A model generated the notes under the pieces. It was not told the origin of the DNA and searched no databases. It saw only the letters and a list, made by a program, of their open reading frames with translations. Positions 6,880 to 14,310 of a stretch of DNA of 19,535 nucleotides are shown piece by piece. Each line of letters starts with the position of its first letter. The stretch's first letter is position 1. The position numbers and the translations under genes are program-made. Source of the stretch: an uncultured Lentisphaeria bacterium (lineage in GTDB: Bacteria; Verrucomicrobiota; Lentisphaeria; Victivallales; Victivallaceae); assembly GCA_937888615.1 (NCBI GenBank), contig CALABZ010000161.1:1-19535 (forward strand). Reading direction: 5' to 3'.

Positions 6880-9236
6880 CAGTTCTTGTTCTCCGTTGAT
6901 TCTTTGGCATCGAGGGATTGAACCGTTTTGGCGCGTTCCTGATCGGAAATTTCCTTTTCCTCGAGGGTTTTTTCGAATTTACTCAGTGTCTTGACTGATT
7001 CATTGTAACGGCGTACCATATCCTCGACCCTGCTCTTTTCGTTGATGATGTAACAGGTGATCATGACCAGGAGTTCGGTGCGCTCGGTTTCAAGGGTGGT
7101 ATTGCCAAGCAGACGGCTGACGATCGGAATATCGACCACGAACGGAATCGACTTCAGATCATCCTTCACGCTCTCTTGAATGATTCCGCCGATAACCATG
7201 GTTTTACCATTGGCCACGGTCATTGAAGTCTGGAGGATGCGCTGGTTGATGACCGGGGTTTCGGTGGCGGTGGTGATAGTGTTCGGGATCGGATCGGAAA
7301 CTTCCTGGATCAGGTCCAGCGAAATCAGGTCGGTGCTGGTGATCTGGGGCGTGATAGTCAGGTTCACTCCGGTATTCTTATACTCGTAAGAACGCATGAT
7401 GTTGTCGGTGCTGCCCTCCACGCTGCCGAGGTCGGACGTCAAGATCGGTACGCTTTTGCCGACTTTGACCATGGCCTCGGTATTGCTGCTGACCACGATC
7501 TGGGGGCTGGAAATGACCTTGAGTTTCTCACGTCCGGCCAAAGCACGCAGGAAGCCGAACTTTTCTTCGGGATTATTCGGGTTGAAAATGCCGAATTTGA
7601 AACCTTCGGAGGTGGCGTCGTCTTTCTTGAGGTCCTCATAGTGGGTGCCGACGGAAGTACCGACATTGTTGGTAGTGCCGACGGTATTGAATTCGATGCC
7701 GAATTCATTGTCGTTGGTAAGGCTGACTTCGACGATCAGCACCTGCATCAAGACCTGTGCCGGCATGATGTCGAGCTTGTCGAGCAACGCCTTGATCGTG
7801 GCATAAGTGCGCGGGGTGGTACGAATCACCAGGCGGTTGTTGACGCCGTCGGCGAAAATCCGCACCGGATTGGCAAACACGCCGGAAATCTTATCGACCT
7901 GGGTGTTAGTCAAATTATTGGTGGAATTACGGTTCGCAATACTGGAATTGACGGTGGTGTTCTGGTTGCGGGTGGTACTGCTGTCAAGCGTTTCGGAACG
8001 CTCGGTGGTGGAACGGCTGGTATCGGAATCGCTGGTGGTGTCCACCGTAAGCGTCGACCCCTGGGTGGTGAAAATGACCGAGAGCGCCTGGGCAAGTTCT
8101 TTCGCCTTGCTGTGGGCAACTTTGTACACATAGGCGCGTTCCTGTTCAGCGGAATCGGCATTGTCGAGGATGCGGACCCATTCGCGGATTTCTTTCAGCG
8201 ATTCGTCGGTGGCGGCGGTGGCGACGAGGAGCTGGAGTCGGTCGATGGCGCTGAGCCGAACCGCGCCGGGATCCACCGCCGAAGAATTCGCATCCGCCAG
8301 GACTACCGGCAACCCGATGACCGGCAGGACTTCGGAAAGTTCCTGCCCGATCCGCGAAGGCTTGACATTGCTGCAGTAGATGACCAGGCGGGGCCACTGA
8401 GCGCGCCCGGGCTGATCCACGACCTCAAGGATCTGTTTGAGTTTGGGAATATTGTCTCCGTGATCGGTAATCATCAGCATATTCTGTTTTGAAAGCTCGA
8501 CAATGGTCCCTTCTTTGGTCAGGAACGGCTTCAGCTGGGTCGCCATATCTTTGGCGCTTGCGTTCACCAGCGCATAGGAAATTACTTCATTGGTGGCGCC
8601 GAAGCGGTAGCGTCCGCCGCGCATGGCGTATTGGGCGGGCATTTTTTCGGCGGGCATAAATTTGAGCATCTGACCGTTGCGAACCACACCCACGCTGGCG
8701 GCTTTCAGCATTTCATCAAAAGCTTCCCAGAGTTCGCGACGGGTCATGGTGGAGTTGATATTCAGCGTAACTACGCTTTTCACATCGGAGTCGGCAGTGA
8801 AATTGAAACCGAGGGCATCGGCAAAAGCGGGTAAAGTATCGAGCAGCGGTACACTGTTGAAAACCAGCATCACTTCGACCGGTTCGTCGCTGTCGATCAG
8901 GATGAAATCTTCATAAAAGGGGGCGGAGCGGCGGCGTTCAGCCTCGGTCCTTTTTCCATTGCGCGAGAGTTTTTCGGCAAGGGATTGAAGTTCGCTTGAG
9001 CCGACGGGTTCATCGGGCTTGACCATACTTTCCTGCTCGGAGCCCTTTGTCGGTTCAACGAATTTGCGTTCTTCGAAACGCTGAATGAAATCGTATTTAT
9101 CGATCGGTTCATCCTTCTCCTCGTCCGGTTTGGTATCGAAAAATTCTCCACAGGCGCCGACCGTGAGCAGCATAAACATTGCCAACGGAAGCAGCCATAT
9201 CCTGCCCGCCTGGAAATTCAGTAATTTTTTTTTCAT
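6879..9236 (-). CDS. gspD: type II secretion outer-membrane secretin GspD, probably lipidated
   Basis: This 785-residue secretin shows domains in order. A signal segment with lipobox VGAC (C29, then Gly at +2) is followed by an acidic linker. N0 lies at about 116-195, N1 at about 212-275, N2 at about 282-360, N3 at about 367-490, and the secretin channel domain at about 490-730. Channel motifs include LKVISSPQIVVSSNTEAMVKVG (split around residue 580), NTGVNLTITPQI, VANGKTMVIGGI, and IPFVVDIPIVSRLLG. N3 carries an insert of about 50 residues (about 397-447) made almost entirely of Ser, Thr, Asn, Asp and Arg. A charged, helical tail of about 55 residues follows the channel. AAGGA seven bases before the ATG supports the start. 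GspD forms the outer-membrane pore. No pilotin gene is seen in the window, consistent with self-piloting by the lipid. Confidence 0.93.
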   Translation of the reverse strand: MKKKLLNFQAGRIWLLPLAMFMLLTVGACGEFFDTKPDEEKDEPIDKYDFIQRFEERKFVEPTKGSEQESMVKPDEPVGSSELQSLAEKLSRNGKRTEAERRRSAPFYEDFILIDSDEPVEVMLVFNSVPLLDTLPAFADALGFNFTADSDVKSVVTLNINSTMTRRELWEAFDEMLKAASVGVVRNGQMLKFMPAEKMPAQYAMRGGRYRFGATNEVISYALVNASAKDMATQLKPFLTKEGTIVELSKQNMLMITDHGDNIPKLKQILEVVDQPGRAQWPRLVIYCSNVKPSRIGQELSEVLPVIGLPVVLADANSSAVDPGAVRLSAIDRLQLLVATAATDESLKEIREWVRILDNADSAEQERAYVYKVAHSKAKELAQALSVIFTTQGSTLTVDTTSDSDTSRSTTERSETLDSSTTRNQNTTVNSSIANRNSTNNLTNTQVDKISGVFANPVRIFADGVNNRLVIRTTPRTYATIKALLDKLDIMPAQVLMQVLIVEVSLTNDNEFGIEFNTVGTTNNVGTSVGTHYEDLKKDDATSEGFKFGIFNPNNPEEKFGFLRALAGREKLKVISSPQIVVSSNTEAMVKVGKSVPILTSDLGSVEGSTDNIMRSYEYKNTGVNLTITPQITSTDLISLDLIQEVSDPIPNTITTATETPVINQRILQTSMTVANGKTMVIGGIIQESVKDDLKSIPFVVDIPIVSRLLGNTTLETERTELLVMITCYIINEKSRVEDMVRRYNESVKTLSKFEKTLEEKEISDQERAKTVQSLDAKESTENKN

Positions 9237-9253
9237 CTTGTTTTCCTTGCCTG

Positions 9254-9283
9254 TATATAATTGAATACTTTATTCATTGTCAT
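9254..9283 (-). promoter_or_regulatory. candidate internal promoter and dyad ahead of gspD
   Basis: On the minus strand, ATGACA (9278-9283) and TATATA (9254-9259) are separated by 18 bp in the 46-bp gap between gspC and gspD. Within this spacer is a perfect 6-bp inverted repeat with a 3-base loop, TGAATA-AAG-TATTCA (9262-9276). This could be a secondary promoter with an operator, or only chance in AT-rich sequence. Confidence 0.25.
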
Positions 9284-10023
9284 CATCGACTGCGGGAGCG
9301 GCTGGAACCGCCGCTGTTGCCGCCGCTGTTGCTGTTACGGCGGTTCGAGTTTGAGGACGGGATTTGTCCCTGCTGCATCATCCGGTTCTGCTGCTGCATC
9401 ATCTGCTGCATCATCCGCATCTGTCCCATTATCATAAACTGTTGAAGCTGTTGGGTGCTCAACCGCGGCCGAGTTTGAGTCGTCGTGGTGGAAGTGGAAA
9501 CTCCCCTGCCGGCTTTTACCAACTGAAGCTGCATGGAGCTGCCGCCGCGGGACAAAGTCACCTGATCCTCCTCAATGGAGGCAAGCGTATAACCGTTGCT
9601 CATGACTTCACCCACCGTATAAAACTGTTTGACCGGCTGCTGCTGGGTATTGGTATTGGTAGTGGTAGTGCGCCGCCACGAACGTTGCTGGGTCTGCTGG
9701 ATGATCGCGCCCCGGCTGTTTCCCATCTTGTAAATGCCGATCAGCGTCATTTGCTGGATTGAGGGGCCGCGGCGTCCGGACACGGCGTCCGGACAGCGTG
9801 TAATATTAAAAAGGTTGTAGCGGTTGACCAGTCCCGCGGCTTCACTGATCGACATCGCCGCGGGGGCGGCGGCGGAAACCCGGGTACGGTTCTCCGTCGC
9901 GGCACTGCGGTCACGCCCGACAGTATAGACCGTTTGGGAGGACGATGTTTTGAAAAAACCGGAAGCGGCCCATACGACAAGTCCCGCGAGAACGATGTTC
10001 AGCAATGTCAGAAATATTTTCAT
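9283..10023 (-). CDS. gspC: GspC-like inner-membrane clamp protein with Met/Gln-rich tail
   Basis: This 246-residue protein begins with a signal-anchor helix (about 4-22), leaving most of the chain in the periplasm. Residues about 62-170 resemble the GspC homology region: YNLFNI, then MTLIGIYKMGNSRGAII, then FYTVGEVMSNGYTLASIEEDQVTLSRGG, the beta-barrel pattern that docks on secretin N0. There is no PDZ domain. In its place are a Met/Gln-rich stretch (about 188-218, with runs such as MMQQMMQQQ) and a Ser/Asn/Gly/Arg tail to the end. AGGAG just before the ATG supports the start. It sits between gspM and gspD. PilP-like alternatives share the homology region, so the name is by fold and position. 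Confidence 0.75.
   Translation of the reverse strand: MKIFLTLLNIVLAGLVVWAASGFFKTSSSQTVYTVGRDRSAATENRTRVSAAAPAAMSISEAAGLVNRYNLFNITRCPDAVSGRRGPSIQQMTLIGIYKMGNSRGAIIQQTQQRSWRRTTTTNTNTQQQPVKQFYTVGEVMSNGYTLASIEEDQVTLSRGGSSMQLQLVKAGRGVSTSTTTTQTRPRLSTQQLQQFMIMGQMRMMQQMMQQQNRMMQQGQIPSSNSNRRNSNSGGNSGGSSRSRSR
9370..9415. repeat. three copies of a 13-bp repeat in the gspC-like gene
   Basis: The plus-strand sequence CTGCTGCATCATC occurs perfectly at 9370-9382, 9391-9403 and 9403-9415. It encodes the Met/Gln-rich tract (MMQQ units) of the GspC-like protein and suggests expansion by slippage. Confidence 0.85.
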
Positions 10024-10037
10024 TCGTTCTCCTCTCC

Positions 10038-10622
10038 CTATTTCGTCACCGGCTCGACGGAGATCAGCCGCAAGGTGCCGTTAAAAAATAATTGATCGGA
10101 ATTCTGCAGGTTTTCCTGCCGCAGATCGACCCGTTTCCAATAAAGCTTCGGCGTGGCCAGATAAATCTGTTCGTAGAAATTGGTCAGGACTTCAAGGGTG
10201 TTGACTCCGCTCATATCAATTTCAAGGAACTGGAGATCATTGTTGATGCGGGTACGGCGGACCGTGCCGATGCTGTTCAACTGCAATCCCGCTTTCTGGG
10301 CGGCTTCTTCAATCTTTTTGCGCAGTTCCACATCGGCATAACCGTTCACGGTATCGTTCCAGAAAGTACCGAGGTTGGCGTTGTAGGTTTTAGCTTCGGC
10401 CTCCGCATCGTGCATTTTCTTCTCGAATTCGGCAAATTCGGCGGCGACTTTACGGCGTTCGGTACGCAGGTTTTCCAGCCGGGTGCCGCTGGGAATGATA
10501 CTGCCGACATTGCCGCCGAACTGCCATAGCAGGAACAGCACGGAAAAAACCAGACCGACAATGATGAAAATCCTCTGCCCTTTCTTTGATTTCCTGAAAT
10601 TTTTAAACCAGCTATTTGCCAC
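10038..10622 (-). CDS. gspM: GspM/PilO-like inner-membrane protein
   Basis: This 194-residue protein has a short basic cytoplasmic N-terminus, one membrane helix (about 17-35), a charged coiled-coil (about 47-80), and a C-terminal alpha/beta domain (about 95-190). That is the layout of GspM and PilO, which form the periplasmic ferredoxin-like ring partner of GspL/PilN. The start is GTG, well supported by AAGGAG six bases before it, and the first 11 bp overlap the end of gspL. Sequence conservation is low in this family, so the assignment rests on topology and on its position between gspL and gspC. Confidence 0.72.
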   Translation of the reverse strand: MANSWFKNFRKSKKGQRIFIIVGLVFSVLFLLWQFGGNVGSIIPSGTRLENLRTERRKVAAEFAEFEKKMHDAEAEAKTYNANLGTFWNDTVNGYADVELRKKIEEAAQKAGLQLNSIGTVRRTRINNDLQFLEIDMSGVNTLEVLTNFYEQIYLATPKLYWKRVDLRQENLQNSDQLFFNGTLRLISVEPVTK

Positions 10623-11871
10623 CGGACGCTCCTTTGGCGGGGGTTGCCCGAACCAGTTTTAATGTAACCATCATAATCGTATCGCTCACCTGACGGTTCT
10701 GAAACGAACTCACCTTGAACATCGGCACCCGCCGCAGGGTCGAAACCATGTCGAGGTTCTGCTGTGCGGTCTGAATCGTCAGGTCCACGCCGTTTTCGCT
10801 CCAACGCATATTGGTGACCAACGCCTGCGCCGGCATCGCCTGTGAAAGCCGCGCCAGACTGATCAGCATCTCGTGATCACCGATATTCAAGTCATTCACG
10901 CGGGCCATTTCCTTATATTCCTTTTCCTTGCGCCGCAAGGTGTTCTGCAGTTCGGTCTTTCGCTGGTTCAGCCCTTTTATCTGGCTGTTGAGCATGTTGT
11001 ATTGCGAGCGGTACTCGGCCACCCGGCGAAACCCGAAAAAGGCCCCCAGGCAAAGCAACACCACCCCCAGCAGTGCGGCAATCCGCATCTGAGTGCGATA
11101 ACGCTGCGGACGCAGAAATGAAGGAAGCACCGCCAATCCGGCCTGCTGTTTGCGGAAATTCGGACTTTCGGCGAAATATCCCAGCATGACCGGGGTGATA
11201 AATTTCCGGTACAGGGCATCGGTGTCAGAGCCGCATTTCGGGTCAAATTCGACATTTGATTTCAAAAAATGAAGCAGTTCGCGGTTGTATTCGTCCGATT
11301 CGCCGGAGACCGGATGCCAGGAATTGCCGCTCCAATAAAAATCATCTTCCAGTTCCGGCAACAGGATTTTGTCATTCTCGGCCTGTTCCGGCAGGGCCAG
11401 CAGCGGATAGATGAAGGCGTCTACACGGCGACGGCGTTTGACCAGAGCGTTGCACAACGGCTGCAGTGTTCCCGCCGGAAATCCGTACGCCGAAACCTTT
11501 ACTTCGCCGGTGGAAGCCTGGGAACCGGTCGCAAATTGAAGCCTGAAGTCCTGCGGCAACTGCAAAACCTGTTCCTGAGCGTCGAAGATCAGCGCGGAAC
11601 TCATTTCACGCACTGACATCGGCGCAGTCGCGGTGCGAAAGAAAAATCCGCCGTCAAGGGCAGACCCGATAATCAGGATCTCCCCTTTGGTAATCTCCAG
11701 TTCTTTCAGGAGAGCGCCGAGAGCGTCCGCGAGGTCGATTCCGCCGCCATTGTATTCCGCGGTCCGGAGCACCTGCAGACGTTTGTGGCGCCGTTGCATG
11801 ACCACGCCGCGAAAACGCCCTGCCTTGTCCAGGGTGACAACCGCATATTCAGCCGCTGAAAATAAGAACAT
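10612..11871 (-). CDS. gspL: GspL-like assembly-platform protein (PilM-PilN type fusion)
   Basis: This 419-residue protein has an N-terminal cytoplasmic region of about 255 residues resembling the actin-like (PilM-type) fold. It is followed by one membrane helix (about 262-281), a basic coiled-coil (about 285-325), and a PilN-like ferredoxin domain (about 330-410). The latter reads as a classic PilN pattern, with LARLSQAMPAQALVTNMRW, VDLTIQTAQQN and VSSFQNRQ. GspL recruits the GspE ATPase to the membrane and pairs with GspM. The length is close to normal for GspL. AGGA seven bases upstream supports the ATG. In the usual T2SS order gspL lies near the 3' end; here it is second in the operon. 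Confidence 0.8.
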   Translation of the reverse strand: MFLFSAAEYAVVTLDKAGRFRGVVMQRRHKRLQVLRTAEYNGGGIDLADALGALLKELEITKGEILIIGSALDGGFFFRTATAPMSVREMSSALIFDAQEQVLQLPQDFRLQFATGSQASTGEVKVSAYGFPAGTLQPLCNALVKRRRRVDAFIYPLLALPEQAENDKILLPELEDDFYWSGNSWHPVSGESDEYNRELLHFLKSNVEFDPKCGSDTDALYRKFITPVMLGYFAESPNFRKQQAGLAVLPSFLRPQRYRTQMRIAALLGVVLLCLGAFFGFRRVAEYRSQYNMLNSQIKGLNQRKTELQNTLRRKEKEYKEMARVNDLNIGDHEMLISLARLSQAMPAQALVTNMRWSENGVDLTIQTAQQNLDMVSTLRRVPMFKVSSFQNRQVSDTIMMVTLKLVRATPAKGASGGK

Positions 11872-11894
11872 AAACCGTCCTGCCTGTTATTTGT

Positions 11895-12833
11895 TTACCA
11901 ACCGCCGCCGGGAGGGGCGCCACCATTTCCCATGTCGGGAGGACCGCCCATACCGCCACCGGGACCACCGCCGAAACCGCCCTGGGACCAATTGCTGCGA
12001 CGGCTGGTATTGCCGCCGCTGCTGTTGGAACTGCCGGTGTTGTTATTTTGCGAAGTATCGACCTGAACGATGCGGGTTCCGGCGGCATGTGCGGCAATCC
12101 GTTTCTTCAATTCTTCCGAGTTCAATCCGGCGCGTTTGAAAAGTTCACGATATTTGTCACGCGCAAGGTCGGGATCGGTTTCACGCAGTTTCACGATTTC
12201 GGCATATTCTTCGGGGTAGCGCCGCTCCAGGATGCGGTTTGCCTGTTCGACCGCCAGTCGTGCGATATTGCGGACGCCAACCTCTTTGGCGGCAGGTTCC
12301 CCCTCGGGGAGCTTCACTCCGGCTTTTTCGGCGAGTGCGCGCAGTTTTACGAGAGCGGCGGCGGCGTCGGTTTCGCGCAGTTTCACGATTTCAGCGTATT
12401 CGTCGGCGAATTTGGCCTTGATGGCTTCCTCGGCTTTCTGCCATTCTTCCTGCAGGTTGTCTTGGGCTTCGGAGCTGGAGGAGGAACCGCCGGGACGGCG
12501 GTCGCCGCGTCCCCGTCCGAAGTCGGGAAGTTCGATTCCGGCCTTACGGGCCAGCTCGATCCGTTTCTGATAAGCCGCGCGACGATCGGAGGAGTCGAGC
12601 TTTTCAAGCTCCTTATACTCTTCGGGAAATTTTTCCTTGATCTGGGCGTCGGCCTGGCGAATCCGTTCGCGTATCTGCTCAAAACCGCCGCCGAAATCAC
12701 CCCGCCCGCCGCGGCTTCTGCCGCCGCGGCGACTGCTGTCGCTGTTTTCGGCAGACTGGGACTGCTGCTCCTGGGCTATCACTCCAAATGTCAGCGCCAG
12801 AGCCGTCAGGATCCCCAAATAGCATCTTGTCAT
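11895..12833 (-). CDS. secreted protein with three 45-50 residue helical repeats and Gly-rich tail
   Basis: I do not recognise this 312-residue protein. It begins with a Sec signal peptide (MTRCYLGILTALALTFGVIA, then QEQQ). An Arg/Gly-rich linker follows, then three repeats at about 58-102, 130-176 and 195-240. Each repeat follows the pattern [IL]K.KFP.EY.EI.KLRETD...A..K.R.L..KAG..LP; the 12 residues EYAEIVKLRETD are identical in repeats 2 and 3. A second low-complexity linker (SSSSS) separates repeats 1 and 2. The C-terminus is a Ser/Asn- then Gly/Pro/Met-rich tail. GAGGA eight bases upstream supports the ATG. It is the first gene of the T2SS operon, 23 bp before gspL, so it may be a secreted substrate or an accessory periplasmic factor. 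Function is inferred from position only. Confidence 0.8.
   Translation of the reverse strand: MTRCYLGILTALALTFGVIAQEQQSQSAENSDSSRRGGRSRGGRGDFGGGFEQIRERIRQADAQIKEKFPEEYKELEKLDSSDRRAAYQKRIELARKAGIELPDFGRGRGDRRPGGSSSSSEAQDNLQEEWQKAEEAIKAKFADEYAEIVKLRETDAAAALVKLRALAEKAGVKLPEGEPAAKEVGVRNIARLAVEQANRILERRYPEEYAEIVKLRETDPDLARDKYRELFKRAGLNSEELKKRIAAHAAGTRIVQVDTSQNNNTGSSNSSGGNTSRRSNWSQGGFGGGPGGGMGGPPDMGNGGAPPGGGW
12174..12209. repeat. internal DNA repeat copy A in the repeat-protein gene
   Basis: This 36-bp segment encodes EYAEIVKLRETD of repeat 3 and matches copy B (12366-12401) at 32 of 36 positions, including a perfect 17-bp run (CGCAGTTTCACGATTTC, with the first base excepted by the local variant). 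The DNA similarity suggests a fairly recent duplication or strong constraint on the motif. Confidence 0.8.
12366..12401. repeat. internal DNA repeat copy B in the repeat-protein gene
   Basis: This segment encodes EYAEIVKLRETD of repeat 2 and is the partner of copy A at 12174-12209. Three of the four mismatches are at third codon positions or silent, so the peptide is conserved exactly. Confidence 0.8.
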
Positions 12834-12864
12834 AGCTATGTCCTCGTAAAAATGGTTCGCTTAC

Positions 12865-12894
12865 AATATATACTGTAACATTAAAACGAGGCAA
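12865..12894 (-). promoter_or_regulatory. candidate promoter of the T2SS operon
   Basis: On the minus strand, TTGCCT (12889-12894) is followed after 18 bp by TATATT (12865-12870), or after 16 bp by TATATA (12867-12872). The region is AT-rich, lies about 30 bp upstream of the first gene of the operon, and is downstream of the terminator of the preceding permease gene. This is the best promoter candidate for the secretion operon. Confidence 0.45.
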
Positions 12895-12948
12895 GGACAG
12901 TTTTTATTTTACAGAATTACAAAAAATATTCACTTTTTTCTGAATTTC

Positions 12949-12986
12949 AAAAACCGGCGGCGGGCACGACCGTGGAACCGCCGCCG
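12949..12986 (-). terminator. intrinsic terminator after the ion permease gene
   Basis: On the minus strand, the 9-bp stem CGGCGGCGG / CCGCCGCCG (12978-12986 with 12955-12963) has a 14-base loop and is followed by G and five T residues (12953-12949). It begins 8 bp past the permease stop codon and separates the transporter cluster from the T2SS operon. Confidence 0.85.
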
Positions 12987-12993
12987 AAACGAT

Positions 12994-14295
12994 TCAGTTC
13001 AGGTATCTGAGATACAGGTAAATACTCGAGATGACAAGGCTGAGCAGCATCATCGGAAACCCGTAGCAGGTGAACTGTTTAAAGGTCAGTACGTAGTTGT
13101 TCTTGCGGGCGATCTGCGAGATCACGACGTTGGCCGAAGCCCCGATGAGCGTACCGTTGCCGCCCAGACAGGCCCCCAGCGCCAACGCCCAGAACAGCGG
13201 CTGCGCCACCTGACGCGAAATTTCCTCCGCTCCTTCCAGCCCCATTTGGCGGGCAAATGCCGGAATGATCGAATTGATCAGCGGAATCATCGCAATCACC
13301 AGCGGAATGTTGTCGACAATCGCCGACAGCATAGCTCCGCCCCACAGGATAATCATCATGGTCAGTCCGAAATCGCCTTTCGTCAGTTCCACCATCCAGT
13401 TGCCAAGGGTGATGAAGACACCGTTAACCTCCAGCGCGCCGACCATCATAAAGAGTCCGCAGAAGAAGAGAATCGTGCACCATTCCACTTTTTCCAGCAT
13501 ATGGGGAACATCAATCCCGCAGACCATTGCCATGACGAATCCACCGGCGATGGCGATCAGCCCCGGCTCGATTCCCATCATGCGGCTGAAAAAGAATCCC
13601 AGCAGTACCAGGCCAAACGTGCCGAGCGCATATTTCAGGCGTTTCGGATGCAGAATGGCGCGTCCCGGTTCGGTCATTGCCACCTGTTCGATCGCCTCGG
13701 CACTGGTTTTCAGACGCCGCCGCTGGTAAACCACCACCACGATGGCCGAAACGAGCATGATCAGCAGGACTACCGGTCCGAGATTGATGATAAAGTCGTT
13801 GAAACTCAATTTACAGCCCGCACCGATCAGAATGTTCGGCGGATCGCCGATCAGCGTCGCCGTCCCTCCGATATTGGAGAACACCGCCTCCAGGATCAGG
13901 AACGGAACCGTCGGCAACGATAATAACTGGGTGATCAGGATCGTGACCGGAGCCATCAGGATGATGGTGGTTACATTGTCCATAAAAGCCGAGATTAAGG
14001 CGGTCGCCAGCAGAAACTCAATCAGCACCAGGACACCGTTGCCCCGGGTTTGACGGGCAATCACCACCGCGACCCATTCGAAAACTCCGGTCGTGCCCAT
14101 AATATTGACGATCAGCATCATGCCGATCAGCAGTCCGAGAACGTTCAGGTCGATATGCCTCAACAGTTCCGGGAATTCGGCCACGCCGAAGAAAACCATG
14201 GCCGCCGCGCCGAGGATCGCCGGAATCGATTTGTCCATCTTTTCCGACACAATCAACGCGTAAGCCACTAAAAATATGATAATTCCAATTGTCAC
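12994..14295 (-). CDS. ArsB/NhaD/P-type ion transporter permease
   Basis: This 433-residue polytopic inner-membrane protein has about 10-12 hydrophobic helices. It belongs to the ion transporter (IT) superfamily and shows the internal two-fold repeat. Half one has SAFMDNVTTIILMAPV (about 102-117) and NIGGTATLIGDPPNIL (about 141-155). Half two has SAIVDNIPLVIAMIPL (about 324-339) and GGNGTLIGASANVV (about 378-391). These paired motifs match the ArsB, NhaD and P-permease group. The substrate is not determined by sequence: Na+/H+ exchange, arsenite or organic anions are all possible. The GTG start has GGAGG about seven bases upstream. It lies 15 bp after the EIIA-CBS gene, suggesting regulation by that protein. 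Confidence 0.88.
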   Translation of the reverse strand: MTIGIIIFLVAYALIVSEKMDKSIPAILGAAAMVFFGVAEFPELLRHIDLNVLGLLIGMMLIVNIMGTTGVFEWVAVVIARQTRGNGVLVLIEFLLATALISAFMDNVTTIILMAPVTILITQLLSLPTVPFLILEAVFSNIGGTATLIGDPPNILIGAGCKLSFNDFIINLGPVVLLIMLVSAIVVVVYQRRRLKTSAEAIEQVAMTEPGRAILHPKRLKYALGTFGLVLLGFFFSRMMGIEPGLIAIAGGFVMAMVCGIDVPHMLEKVEWCTILFFCGLFMMVGALEVNGVFITLGNWMVELTKGDFGLTMMIILWGGAMLSAIVDNIPLVIAMIPLINSIIPAFARQMGLEGAEEISRQVAQPLFWALALGACLGGNGTLIGASANVVISQIARKNNYVLTFKQFTCYGFPMMLLSLVISSIYLYLRYLN

Positions 14296-14310
14296 GTGAA
14301 TCCTCCGCGT

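Noticed and set aside
7641..8492. Plus-strand open frame of 283 codons opposite gspD
   Set aside because: It is the antisense shadow of the secretin, Gly/Asp/Arg-biased as expected from the complementary codons, with no credible signal or domain.
9360..9420. Short repeats resembling a small CRISPR or microsatellite
   Set aside because: Copies are 13 bp, partly overlapping, have no regular spacers, and lie in frame within a coding sequence.
12048..12878. Plus-strand open frame opposite the repeat protein, with apparent Phe/Gly repeats
   Set aside because: The periodicity is the complement of the minus-strand repeats. The minus strand has a signal peptide, a good ribosome binding site and operon context.
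12994..14295. A specific arsenite pump call (arsB) for the permease
   Set aside because: Family motifs are shared by ArsB, NhaD and other ion transporters. No arsR, arsA or arsC gene is nearby, so the substrate cannot be named.
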